Shown here one piece after another: positions 1-7,642 of a DNA stretch of 11,962 nt. The DNA is from an uncultured Eudoraea sp. (GTDB lineage: Bacteria; Bacteroidota; Bacteroidia; Flavobacteriales; Flavobacteriaceae), in contig CAJQNH010000214.1 of NCBI GenBank assembly GCA_905479615.1, positions 1-11,962 on the forward strand. Reading direction: 5' to 3'. Numbering within the stretch: the first letter of the stretch is position 1; each line of letters starts with the position of its first letter. The position numbers and the translations under genes are program-made. The notes under the pieces were generated by a model, which was given only the letters and a program-made list of their open reading frames with translations, was not told where the DNA came from and ran no database searches.

Positions 1-262
1 TACCATCTGCTCTGTGCACAATAACATCAGCCTTATATTTTTTAGCCAGTTGTTTTGCTTTACGAATGGCCGTATCCTGGCGTCGGTGTTTAGACGTGAT
101 ACGTTTATTCCCCTCACGTCGCACTGCCCAACCTTTTTCGTGAGGCACCACATGTTGATGATAGGTTCTCCCACGTGAACTTTTACGGGAACTTTTAAAA
201 AAAACATCGACAATCTGATCTAATAGATCCAGCCAAAAATTGGCCTTATTTTGGTTAGGCAT
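1..262 (-). CDS. DUF2188 domain protein, partial (C-terminus beyond window)
   Basis: At least 87 codons are visible, read leftwards from an ATG at 262. After a basic N-terminus (residues 1-33, ending in an SSRKSSRGR stretch), the region from about residue 34 has the DUF2188 pattern: YHQHVVPHEKGWAVRREGNK, then DTAIRKAKQLAKK, then the VIVHRADG that normally closes the domain. DUF2188 proteins are small, of unknown function, and widespread in bacteria. The window edge cuts the gene just where the domain usually ends, so perhaps only a few residues are missing. No clear ribosome binding site precedes the ATG. The frame stays open upstream to a TAA at 356-358 and includes another ATG at 319; that extension reads like a signal peptide (IFILTTIMLFSSVPSPAEI), so the true start is uncertain. 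Identification rests on motif recognition only. Confidence 0.7.
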   Translation of the reverse strand, partial: MPNQNKANFWLDLLDQIVDVFFKSSRKSSRGRTYHQHVVPHEKGWAVRREGNKRITSKHRRQDTAIRKAKQLAKKYKADVIVHRADG

Positions 263-355
263 TTTGTAGAACGGTTTAACTATGATTTCCGCCGGTGATG
301 GCACCGAACTAAATAGCATAATGGTTGTTAGAATAAATATTTGTTTCAGAATGTT

Positions 356-572
356 TTAAATTTCAATTTTTTCGTTCAGAGTTCGTTTCGCAATGAATGA
401 CAACGGTCCGGTATAAGAATAGTAGCCGACTACGGAACTCAAATTTTTCATAGTACTACCAAGTTTATTCAGGCTACAATATTCATAATTACTAAAATAT
501 CGGCTGGCCCATTCGCTTAAAATGTCTGCAAGACATTTACTTAACGCACTGTCCTCTAAATAAGTTGATCAT
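356..572 (-). pseudogene. Remnant of a tandem DUF6090 gene plus an unrecognised reading-frame tail
   Basis: The stop codon of the upstream DUF6090 gene (569-571) overlaps an ATG at 570-572 as ATGA. The first 18 bases from this ATG match the start of the intact DUF6090 gene at 1321 in 17 positions, giving MINLFR against MINFFR. The similarity then stops and the frame ends after 11 codons (MINLFRGQCVK). In another frame, 356-568 is open for about 70 codons and reads coding-like (for example GYYSYTGPLSFIAKRTLNEK) down to TAA at 356-358, but its only ATG (451) would give 31 residues. I read this as a translationally coupled DUF6090 copy that lost nearly all its body, joined to a fragment I do not recognise. 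The first part is well supported; the nature of the tail is inference. Confidence 0.5.
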
Positions 573-1321
573 GGTTTGAGTTTCTTTAGTTCATTTTTGA
601 TCAATGAAATCAATCTTTGCGTTTCCTTTATGTTCTCATATAGCAATACAGCAATAATATTTCTTTGTACAGTTACAGATTTAATCATAGGCAGGTATAT
701 TGAGTCTTGTAATAATGCAGGATAATTGTTTGGATAAAGAGGAACATTAAAAGGGTCATTGGGATTAAATTTATCAATCTCATAACTAAAAAGCTTATCA
801 ATATAGAACTGTCTATCTGGTTGAAAAGATTCAAAATATTCCATTTCCTCCAGCAGGGTCTTGTATGTTAACTCGAAGAGCTCAACAATATTTTTTCTAA
901 GCGTATCCGAGGTGATTATATTATATCCAACATTTTTCAAACTTTCATAACCTGCATATGATAATGAAAGATTTGTTCCCGGTTTCCTGGCGTCCTGAAA
1001 ATGTGTATTCATGGTATCTGAATAAGCTATGCCCTGTTCCAGAGAATGGATGACAATATCGCTAGATCTGTTCCAGTTTGATCTGTTAATAGAATCAGAA
1101 ATCATTCTGCTATAATTATGCTCTAAGGAAGTTATAAGTTCTGTTAATACTTTTTGTTCCTGTTTTCGTTCCTTTCTAAACTCATTCCATTTATTAATCT
1201 GCAAAGCAATCAAAATACCAATCACCACAAGCACGATCTCTCCAATAGCATACCTCATGTATTTTAACGGCTTGTTATCGTCTGCGAGTTTTTTGCGGAT
1301 TTTTCTAAAGAAGTTGATCAT
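569..1321 (-). CDS. DUF6090 family membrane-anchored protein
   Basis: A 250-residue protein with the Bacteroidetes DUF6090 layout. It has a short basic N-terminus (MINFFRKIRKKLADDN), one hydrophobic helix at about residues 24-42 (AIGEIVLVVIGILIALQIN), the conserved WNE, then a long charged and probably helical C-terminal region with coiled-coil character (about residues 48-75 and 225-250). It is expected to sit in the inner membrane with most of its mass on one side. The family's function is unknown. The start is fixed by the family N-terminus, and upstream lies a 16-bp element shared with the other copy (1352-1367). Its stop overlaps the ATG of a decayed next copy, which fits the tandem, coupled arrangement usual for this family. 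Length is normal and I see no lesion. Confidence 0.8.
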   Translation of the reverse strand: MINFFRKIRKKLADDNKPLKYMRYAIGEIVLVVIGILIALQINKWNEFRKERKQEQKVLTELITSLEHNYSRMISDSINRSNWNRSSDIVIHSLEQGIAYSDTMNTHFQDARKPGTNLSLSYAGYESLKNVGYNIITSDTLRKNIVELFELTYKTLLEEMEYFESFQPDRQFYIDKLFSYEIDKFNPNDPFNVPLYPNNYPALLQDSIYLPMIKSVTVQRNIIAVLLYENIKETQRLISLIKNELKKLKP

Positions 1322-1701
1322 TGGAAGTGGTTGGTTGGTGATGCCCTTAACAAGGTACTGAAATATTTTATTCCAATAATTTGTATTCTATTGGGCTTAC
1401 CAAATAAGTAATACTATATCATAAATTTATAGTTACCGTTTAGTGCTTTTGACATCTGTTGGAAGTACTGTAAAATGGTAAGCTATTCGAACGGAATAAA
1501 GTAAAATCCCCTTTCACACAAATCATCGTTTTGAAGGACTTTCCCAAACAATGACTTTATAATGATTTTTTTACTAGCATTTTTCCCGATGCCATTGTAA
1601 GCACCACACCTTGACAGAGGTTGTTAATGAGGAAATGAGTTTTGGGCAAAGGGGAGTATGTAATGGGCTTACAACTCTTACAACTTCCATTAGGTAGGTT
1701 A
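1322..1701. other. Intergenic spacer between oppF-like gene and DUF6090 gene
   Basis: About 380 bases without a supportable gene. It holds the DUF6090 leader element (1352-1367) and a perfect tandem copy of the 9-mer CTTACAACT at 1668-1685, close to the end of the importer operon. Open frames on either strand are under 40 codons and do not read as coding. I do not see a convincing stem-loop with a T-tract after the importer stop at 1702, so the end of the operon transcript is not defined by sequence. Confidence 0.5.
1352..1367 (-). promoter_or_regulatory. Conserved leader element upstream of the intact DUF6090 gene
   Basis: The plus-strand sequence AAGGTACTGAAATATT here matches AAGGTACTGAATTATT at 7643-7658 in 15 of 16 positions. 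It lies 30-45 bases upstream of the ATG at 1321; the other lies 27-42 bases upstream of the ATG at 7615. On the coding strand the core is TTCAGTACCTT. It could contain the -7 box (TACCTT is close to the Bacteroidetes TAnnTTTG) or a 5'-UTR signal. I cannot find a well-spaced -33 TTG for either copy, so the role is inferred from conservation and position only. Confidence 0.4.
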
Positions 1702-2670
1702 TTAATTAAAATGACAAGCTACAAACCTATTTCCTTTGCTTTCCTTTAAGTGTGGATAAATTTGTTTGCAAACAGATTGCGCCTCAGCGCAACGTCCTAC
1801 AAAAGGACAACCATTTTTTGCGCTATATTGCTGATCTGATTTTTTTTGCTGATTAATTCTTCGCGTCGTGTTTCTATTTTCGTAACTAGGTATCGATGCT
1901 ATTAAGAGTTTGGTGTACGGATGTAACGGGTGTGTGAGTAAGTCTTGCGTCATTCCCTCTTCAATAATACGACCTGCATACATAACTAATATACGATCTG
2001 CCATATGAGCTATTACCTTTAAATCATGTGAAATAAAAAGCACGGACATGCTATTTTTCTTTTGTATCTCTTTTAGTAAATTTAATATCTGTGCTGTTAC
2101 GGATACATCTAATGCCGAAACAGGTTCGTCGGCGATAATAAGTTCTGGTTGAAGCGCTAATACGCGTGCTATAGCAATACGTTGCCTTTGTCCGCCACTC
2201 ATCTCATGTGGATAGCGATCTTTAAAATAGTTTTCAAGGCCAACTTCTTCAAGTAATTCTGAAACGCGTTGATCAACCATTGCCTCTGGTACTATATTAT
2301 GTAATAATAACGGCTCTGCAATTAATTTACGTATTTGCAATCTTGGACTTAATGAAGCATAAGGGTCTTGAAATATGAGCTGTATTTCTTTACGAATGGC
2401 TCTAAGTGCACTTCCTTTTAATGCCAATATATCATTGCCTTTAAAAATAATTTCTCCTTGGTTGGACGCCGTCAGTCTTAAAATAGATCTGCCCAGAGTG
2501 GTTTTACCAGAACCAGATTCACCAACCAACCCGATAATTTCATTTCTATTTATGCGTAAACTAACGCCATCTACAGCTTTGATATAGTTTTGTTTGCCAA
2601 ACCAAGCCTTCCCGGAGGGGAAATATGTTTTAAGATTCTTAACAACTAATAATGGACTCTGGTTTTGCAT
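1702..2670 (-). CDS. oppF: Peptide/oligopeptide ABC transporter ATP-binding protein (OppF/DppF type)
   Basis: A 322-residue cytoplasmic ATPase, last gene of the importer operon. Visible motifs are Walker A GESGSGKT (residues 50-57), Q-loop Q101 in FQDPYASLSPR, signature MSGGQRQR (157-164), Walker B ELIIADEP with the catalytic Glu, the SALD D-loop, and switch histidine H215 in ISHDL. The C-terminal oligopeptide-transporter tail begins near HPLHPYTKLL and carries Cys288, Cys294, Cys301 and Cys319, the pattern proposed to hold a [4Fe-4S] cluster in Dpp/Opp ATPases. The ATG lies one base after the upstream ATPase stop, implying translational coupling. It should form a heterodimer with the neighbouring OppD-like ATPase. 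Family assignment is secure; dipeptide versus oligopeptide specificity, and hence the symbol, cannot be decided from sequence. Confidence 0.9.
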   Translation of the reverse strand: MQNQSPLLVVKNLKTYFPSGKAWFGKQNYIKAVDGVSLRINRNEIIGLVGESGSGKTTLGRSILRLTASNQGEIIFKGNDILALKGSALRAIRKEIQLIFQDPYASLSPRLQIRKLIAEPLLLHNIVPEAMVDQRVSELLEEVGLENYFKDRYPHEMSGGQRQRIAIARVLALQPELIIADEPVSALDVSVTAQILNLLKEIQKKNSMSVLFISHDLKVIAHMADRILVMYAGRIIEEGMTQDLLTHPLHPYTKLLIASIPSYENRNTTRRINQQKKSDQQYSAKNGCPFVGRCAEAQSVCKQIYPHLKESKGNRFVACHFN

Positions 2671-2671
2671 T

Positions 2672-3640
2672 TCAATATTGATTAGTAACTAAATGGCAGG
2701 CGCATAATGTGTTATTCTTATGTAAGGATATTTTTGGAACATGCTCTTGACAAATCGACTCTTTTAACGAGCACCTTGGATGAAACGAACAACCTTTAGG
2801 AAGATCTAATAAATCTGGCACTGATCCCGGGATAACTTCTAGAAAATCATTATTAATAGTATCTAAGTGCAACATAGACTTTAATAATCCTTGTGTATAT
2901 GGATGTTTCGCCACTGTTAATATATGTTCTAACGAGGCATTTTCAAATTGCTTGCCAGCGTACATAACCGTAACTCTATCTGCTAATTCAGCAACAACTC
3001 CAAGATCATGTGATATTAACAACATAGCCATTTCATGTTCTTCTTTTAGAAATTTTAATAAATCAAGTATTTCGGCTTGAACAGTAACATCTAGTGCTGT
3101 AGTTGGTTCATCGGCAATTAATAATTTTGGCTGTGTGCACATAGCAAGTGCAATGGCTGCACGTTGTTTCATACCTCCAGATAATTGATGTGGATAAGCA
3201 TTGACCCAATTTTCAGGCTCTTTAAAATCCATATCGCCAAGTAACTTTATAGCCCTGGCACTTATTTCATGTTTGTTTAATTGAGTATGTCTGACGAGTG
3301 TTTCTCTAAGTTGCGCACCGATTGTAAAAACCGGATTTAGAGAAGAAGCCGGTTCTTGAAAAACCATGCCGATTTTTCTACCTCTAATATCGCATAGTTT
3401 GTCATTGTTTAATTCTAGCAGGTTAGCGCCTTCGAAATTTACACGACCACTTATAATACGCCCTGGAAGACTTACAAGATTTAAGATGGACATGGCTGCT
3501 ACAGTTTTCCCGCAACCCGATTCTCCTACAATGGCAAGCGTTTGTTTTTCTTCTATAGAAAAAGAAATATCATCCACAGCCTTTAACTCTCCATTATCCA
3601 GGAAAAAGGACGTTCTTAAATTTGTAACCTCTAGCAACAT
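2672..3640 (-). CDS. oppD: Peptide/oligopeptide ABC transporter ATP-binding protein (OppD/DppD type)
   Basis: A 322-residue cytoplasmic ATPase partnering the OppF-like subunit. Motifs: Walker A GESGCGKT (residues 39-46), Q-loop Q95 in FQEPASSLNPV, signature LSGGMKQR (153-160), Walker B LLIADEP (173-179), TALD D-loop, and switch H211 in ISHDLGVV. Methionine in LSGGMKQR and the FQEPxSSLNP sequence are typical of the D-type subunit, while the partner's SGGQRQR and FQDP are typical of F. The C-terminal tail (from HPYTQGLL) contains Cys284, Cys290, Cys297, Cys313 and Cys315, again fitting a [4Fe-4S] site of the family. It starts two bases after the permease stop and ends one base before the next ATG. 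The length is usual for the family and all ATPase motifs are intact. Confidence 0.9.
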   Translation of the reverse strand: MLLEVTNLRTSFFLDNGELKAVDDISFSIEEKQTLAIVGESGCGKTVAAMSILNLVSLPGRIISGRVNFEGANLLELNNDKLCDIRGRKIGMVFQEPASSLNPVFTIGAQLRETLVRHTQLNKHEISARAIKLLGDMDFKEPENWVNAYPHQLSGGMKQRAAIALAMCTQPKLLIADEPTTALDVTVQAEILDLLKFLKEEHEMAMLLISHDLGVVAELADRVTVMYAGKQFENASLEHILTVAKHPYTQGLLKSMLHLDTINNDFLEVIPGSVPDLLDLPKGCSFHPRCSLKESICQEHVPKISLHKNNTLCACHLVTNQY

Positions 3641-3642
3641 TT

Positions 3643-4791
3643 TTATACATATTTACGCATTAACGTTTTAGTATCCAAAGCATCCCGTAATCCATCTGCC
3701 AATAAATTAAAAGACAGTATGGTTATGGTTAGTAAGAGACCTGGGAAAAACGCAATCCACCATCCCGTAAAAACAGCTTCTTGTCCTTCGCTGATCATAT
3801 TTCCCCAAGATGGTGTTGGAGGGCGTAAACCAATTCCTAAAAACGATAAACCAGCCTCTGCCATAATCATTCCACCAACCATTAAAGTAGCGCTTACAAG
3901 TACCGGTGATAAGGCATTCGGAATAAGATGATGCCATATAATGAGATGAGCGGGAAGACCAATTGCCCTAGAGCTTTCAATGAACTCACGCTCCCTTAAA
4001 GATAGTATTTCTCCCCTAATATACCGTGCTGTACCTGCCCAAGAAGTAAATCCAAGAATTAAGATGAGCATTAATATACTTGCATCAAAAACACCCACCA
4101 ATAATAACATCAGAAAAAATATGGGGAAAGCCATTATAACGTCTACGAAACGCATTAAGATGTTATCAATGACACCTCCAAAATATCCAGCAACAGCTCC
4201 ATAGATGGTTCCTAAACTCATTGATATTAATACAGATAATATTCCTATCGAGAGCGATATTCGGGCTCCAAAGAGGGCACGACTAAATAAATCGCGCCCT
4301 AAGGAATCTGTGCCAAAAAGATGGGTAAAGCTAGGAGACAGATATCGGGTATTTATAACATCGTTGATAAGATGTGGATCATAAGGAGCAATTATGGGAG
4401 CCAAAAAAGCTACGATAAACATTAAAACAATCAAATAAGCAGAGAAGGTAGCTAGAGAGTTAGCTGAAAATCTTTTGTAGGCATAATGCAATGCACCATT
4501 TCGGCGTGAATCCGCATCTTTTTTAGAACGGCTCTTAATGGCATAAACAAATGAGTAAGTATAAGTTACAACACACAGTACAATAAAAATAAATGCTGCA
4601 CTCCAAGAGCCAATGTCTTTCGAATTTAGAAACTCCATAATTTTTGTATGCTTAAAAAAGAAAATTAGTCCTAATAGCAATGCGAGTGTTAGTAGACCAC
4701 CTCCTCTTTTTAACCTGTGATCACGCAAGTGATTAGCTCCTGGGATAAGAGCCATTAGAAGGGCTATATTTAATGATGGTTTATGTATCAT
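3643..4791 (-). CDS. oppC: Peptide/oligopeptide ABC transporter permease (OppC/DppC type) with extra N-terminal membrane domain
   Basis: An inner-membrane permease of 382 residues from the chosen ATG at 4791, which overlaps the upstream permease stop by 11 bases; an ATG at 4818 would add nine residues read through that gene's end and seems less likely. The canonical OppC part starts near residue 106 (YKRFSANSLATFSAYLIVLM, then APIIAPYDP), followed by LFGTDSLGRDLFSR (about 158-171) and the EAA coupling loop EFIESSRAIGLPAHLIIWHH (from about 269), ending in LLADGLRDALD. Ahead of it lies about 100 extra residues with two or three hydrophobic segments and an IPGANHLRDHRLKRGG sequence, so the protein is longer than the roughly 280-310 residues usual for OppC. 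Its permease partner is the product of the gene at 4781-5761. Confidence 0.88.
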   Translation of the reverse strand: MIHKPSLNIALLMALIPGANHLRDHRLKRGGGLLTLALLLGLIFFFKHTKIMEFLNSKDIGSWSAAFIFIVLCVVTYTYSFVYAIKSRSKKDADSRRNGALHYAYKRFSANSLATFSAYLIVLMFIVAFLAPIIAPYDPHLINDVINTRYLSPSFTHLFGTDSLGRDLFSRALFGARISLSIGILSVLISMSLGTIYGAVAGYFGGVIDNILMRFVDVIMAFPIFFLMLLLVGVFDASILMLILILGFTSWAGTARYIRGEILSLREREFIESSRAIGLPAHLIIWHHLIPNALSPVLVSATLMVGGMIMAEAGLSFLGIGLRPPTPSWGNMISEGQEAVFTGWWIAFFPGLLLTITILSFNLLADGLRDALDTKTLMRKYV

Positions 4792-5761
4792 ATGAAACTC
4801 TTGGATCAACAATTGCATACATAATATCTGCTAATAAGTTCCCCAAAACAACCAGGATTGCACCCATCATAGTAGTAGCAAGGATTAAAGGATAATCTCT
4901 ATTTTGAACGGCTTCTATAGCCAAACTTCCCATTCCAGGCCAAGAAAAGATACTCTCGATAAGTACAGAACCACCTAATAAAAACGGAAGTGACATTCCA
5001 TAAATAGTTATTATTGGGATCAATGCATTTTTTAATGCATGACTAAATATCACAGCCTTTTCTTTTATGCCTCTTGCTCGAGCTGCAAGTATAAATTCCT
5101 CATTTAAAACTTCCAGCAAACGACTTCTTAGATATCTTGCGGTACTAGCTGCCGACGCAATCCCAAGCACGAATACGGGAAGAATTAGATGCATCAAACG
5201 GTCTTTAAATTGATCTACACCAGATAAAAGGTCATAATCTAAAGATCTTGTTTGCGATAAGGGGAGCCATCCTAGATTTACAGAAAAAATTAAAATTAAC
5301 ATTAAGGCTAGCCAAAATCCAGGGATAGAATATATAATTAATGATCCAACACTAATTATTTTATCCGTTAGTGTGTATTGCTTTACGGCTGAGATTATGC
5401 CCAAAAGAATTCCAAATAGGGCATCGAAAAGCAGCGCAAGAAATGTGAGTTGAATTGTAAATGGAATGCGTTCTGTAATAAGTGTGGTGACTGGCCTATG
5501 ATATCGAAAAGATTCACCCAGATCACCAGCTAAACAATTTTGTAACCACTTAAAATATTGTATGTGGATGGGTTGGTCTAATCCGTATTTGATTCTAAAA
5601 GCTTCAATAGTTTCTGGACTAGGAACATTCCTTTGGTACTGATTTATCAACATATCTAATGGATCACCAGGCGCAATATGAATAATAAAAAAAACCAAAG
5701 ATGCGATACCCAATAACATGGGAATAGAAATTAATATGCGTTTAATGATATACCGAATCAT
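4781..5761 (-). CDS. oppB: Peptide/oligopeptide ABC transporter permease (OppB/DppB type)
   Basis: A 326-residue inner-membrane permease of the BPD_transp_1 family. It opens with the typical OppB N-terminus (MIRYIIKRILISIPMLLGIA, first helix), then the conserved HIAPGDPLD (about residues 28-36), LDQPIHIQYFKWLQNCLAGD (61-80) and LGESFRYHRPV. The EAA cytoplasmic loop that docks on the ATPase is EEFILAARARGIKEKAVIFS (221-240), followed by LIPI, and the protein ends with IVDPRVSYD, the usual OppB terminus. Six membrane segments are plausible. It starts 13 bases after the lipoprotein stop without a clear Shine-Dalgarno sequence. Length and motifs are complete. It pairs with the OppC-like subunit to form the translocation pore. 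Confidence 0.9.
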   Translation of the reverse strand: MIRYIIKRILISIPMLLGIASLVFFIIHIAPGDPLDMLINQYQRNVPSPETIEAFRIKYGLDQPIHIQYFKWLQNCLAGDLGESFRYHRPVTTLITERIPFTIQLTFLALLFDALFGILLGIISAVKQYTLTDKIISVGSLIIYSIPGFWLALMLILIFSVNLGWLPLSQTRSLDYDLLSGVDQFKDRLMHLILPVFVLGIASAASTARYLRSRLLEVLNEEFILAARARGIKEKAVIFSHALKNALIPIITIYGMSLPFLLGGSVLIESIFSWPGMGSLAIEAVQNRDYPLILATTMMGAILVVLGNLLADIMYAIVDPRVSYDT

Positions 5762-5774
5762 CCAATAAAATTTC

Positions 5775-7304
5775 TTACTCTATCCATAAAGACTCCAAAG
5801 ACCAAACGGGGTCTGCATTAAATAAATTCGATAAGCCTTTAATGTCGCTTCTAACGATATGAGTTTGTACCTGTGGTACAATAAAGGTAATGGGGATGTC
5901 TCTTTCAAATATAGGAACAAGCTTTTTGTATAATCGGTCAATTTCATTTTTATCACCAGTGTTCTCTATAATATTAAATAAGCTATCTATTTCTCTGTTG
6001 TAATATCCAATTTGAGAATCTTTGTTAAAATATGTTTTGATTCTTTCGACACCCAATTCAGAGTTCGGGAATCTCGTAATAATAGCGTCAAAATCATTTT
6101 TCTCAAGCTGCTGTCTTATTATATTACCCTCTATGGTTTCTATATCCATGCCTATCTTTATGCTTTTAAGGTTATTTTGAATATAAATGGCCATCAATTT
6201 ATCTTGTCCCTGAAGTGTTACTGTAAAGCTAAAATCGATTCCATTTTTATCTAATATACCGTCATTATTTGTATCGCTCCAGCCAGAATCATTTAGTAAT
6301 TTAGTTGCTTTTTCTGGATCAAAAGGCAAGGGCTTAGATAAATCGTATTTACTCCGTTGAGCTCTAGTCGATAGGACATCAGTTATCGGAATGTTCTTAG
6401 GGTAGTTCAATACTTCAGATAATTCGACTCTATTAATAGCTAACGTCAATGCTTTTCGAACCGAAGCGTCCTTGAATAGCGGATTGTTGTGGTTCCATAG
6501 AATGCTTTGTGCCCAACTTCCCCACCAATGATAAGATTTAAATCGATTGTCTCCTTCAATTTTAAACAGGAAATCCCTGGGTGCGTACGTTAAGACATCT
6601 ACATTACCACTTAACAACTCTTGTAATGATGGCGTACTCGAAAATTTAAGAATGGCGCTCTTAATTTTTGGCTGCTTTCCAAAATAATTAGGATTTACTT
6701 CTACCTCTACCATGGTCTTAGGCACATCCCTTACAAATTTGTAAGGACCATTACCAACAGGATTTACCCAAAAATCCCAGTCATAATAATTTTCAGGATC
6801 TAAATTTTCTAACAAATGTTTTGGGTAATAAACATCCCAAGTATCTAAATTAGAAATGGGTTTAATCGTTGTTAATCGAAAGCTAAATTCGTCGATCAAT
6901 TCACAGTTATAGTTACCTTCAAAACCAGTAACTTTTTTTCTTAAATCAATAGAGAATTTGATGTCTTTTGCTGTCATTTGAACTCCATCATGCCAATAAA
7001 TATCTTTTCTTAATTGCACTGTCCAGGTCCGGTAATCATCAGAACGTGTCCAGCTTTCAGCAAGAACTGCTTGTATTTCACCGCGTTCGTCTCCAACGTT
7101 TTTAACCAGTGGTAAAAAAATCCAATAAGTAGATTCCATTCCCCAATAATCTTGATGAAAAATGCGTTCATCCCCGATATATGAAATGATCAATTTGTCG
7201 TTGGCAGCTGTTTTAAGCTTAATATTTCGTTTACAACTTATATTAAAAATGAATAATAGTCCTATAATTAAAATCACTCGGTTATGTAGTTTTCTAAAAG
7301 TCAT
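5775..7304 (-). CDS. Peptide ABC transporter substrate-binding lipoprotein (SBP_bac_5 family)
   Basis: A 509-residue exported solute-binding protein, first gene of the importer operon. The N-terminus is a lipoprotein signal: a basic start, hydrophobic stretch (residues 10-22) and lipobox NISC with the acylated Cys24. The mature part has the family-5 fold: ESTYWIFLPLV, AESWTRSDDYRTWTVQLRKD (about 82-101), WHDGVQMTAKDIKFS, VGNGPYKF (183-190) and DASVRKALTLAINR. Residues 344-355 (DTNNDGILDKNG) look like an EF-hand or thrombospondin-type-3 calcium loop, seen in many proteins of this family. It should bind peptides, or in some family members nickel or sugars, and deliver them to the two permeases. 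The family is clear; the ligand cannot be told. Upstream lies only a dead DUF6090 gene, so the operon promoter must sit in or beyond it. Confidence 0.9.
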   Translation of the reverse strand: MTFRKLHNRVILIIGLLFIFNISCKRNIKLKTAANDKLIISYIGDERIFHQDYWGMESTYWIFLPLVKNVGDERGEIQAVLAESWTRSDDYRTWTVQLRKDIYWHDGVQMTAKDIKFSIDLRKKVTGFEGNYNCELIDEFSFRLTTIKPISNLDTWDVYYPKHLLENLDPENYYDWDFWVNPVGNGPYKFVRDVPKTMVEVEVNPNYFGKQPKIKSAILKFSSTPSLQELLSGNVDVLTYAPRDFLFKIEGDNRFKSYHWWGSWAQSILWNHNNPLFKDASVRKALTLAINRVELSEVLNYPKNIPITDVLSTRAQRSKYDLSKPLPFDPEKATKLLNDSGWSDTNNDGILDKNGIDFSFTVTLQGQDKLMAIYIQNNLKSIKIGMDIETIEGNIIRQQLEKNDFDAIITRFPNSELGVERIKTYFNKDSQIGYYNREIDSLFNIIENTGDKNEIDRLYKKLVPIFERDIPITFIVPQVQTHIVRSDIKGLSNLFNADPVWSLESLWIE

Positions 7305-7336
7305 TGTAGAATGTATTATTAGAAAGTAAGCATTAA

Positions 7337-7615
7337 TTATATTTTACGTATTGCTATTTTTTGTTCAAGCTGAACTATATAAATATCATATTCTTCTTTG
7401 AGCTGTTGGAGGATTTCTTGTTCTAAAACACTTTTTTTTCAATCTTCATTCCAATTATTAACACTCAAAGCAATCAGAATTCCAACTACCACCAATACAA
7501 TCTCTCCAATGGCATACTTCAGGTATTTTCCTGTTTTTATACCATCCGAAGCCATAGCGGAGGTTGGGTTATCATCTGCGAGTTGTTTGCGGATTTTACG
7601 GAAAAAGCCAATCAT
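7337..7615 (-). pseudogene. DUF6090 family gene broken by an in-frame TGA
   Basis: From the ATG at 7615 the frame gives 58 residues with the complete DUF6090 N-terminus: MIGFFRKIRKQLADDN, then YAIGEIVLVVVGILIALSVN and NWNED. It then meets TGA at 7439-7441. In the same frame the next codons continue as expected for the family, KKSVLEQEILQQLKEEYD, through a charged helical stretch to TAA at 7337-7339. The family consensus after WNE favours an Arg/Lys-rich stretch, so the TGA may derive from CGA or AGA. Even with readthrough the product would be only 92 residues, against 250 for the copy at 569-1321, so the 3' half is also lost. The stop lies 33 bases before the importer lipoprotein ATG. Confidence 0.8.
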
Positions 7616-7642
7616 GTAAAGTTAAAGTTGGTTGTTCTTTCT

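Noticed and set aside
5021..5041. Palindrome ATGCATTAAAAAATGCAT
   Set aside because: Falls within the coding sequence of the OppB-like permease (HALKNALIP region) and is explained by codon content; not a terminator.
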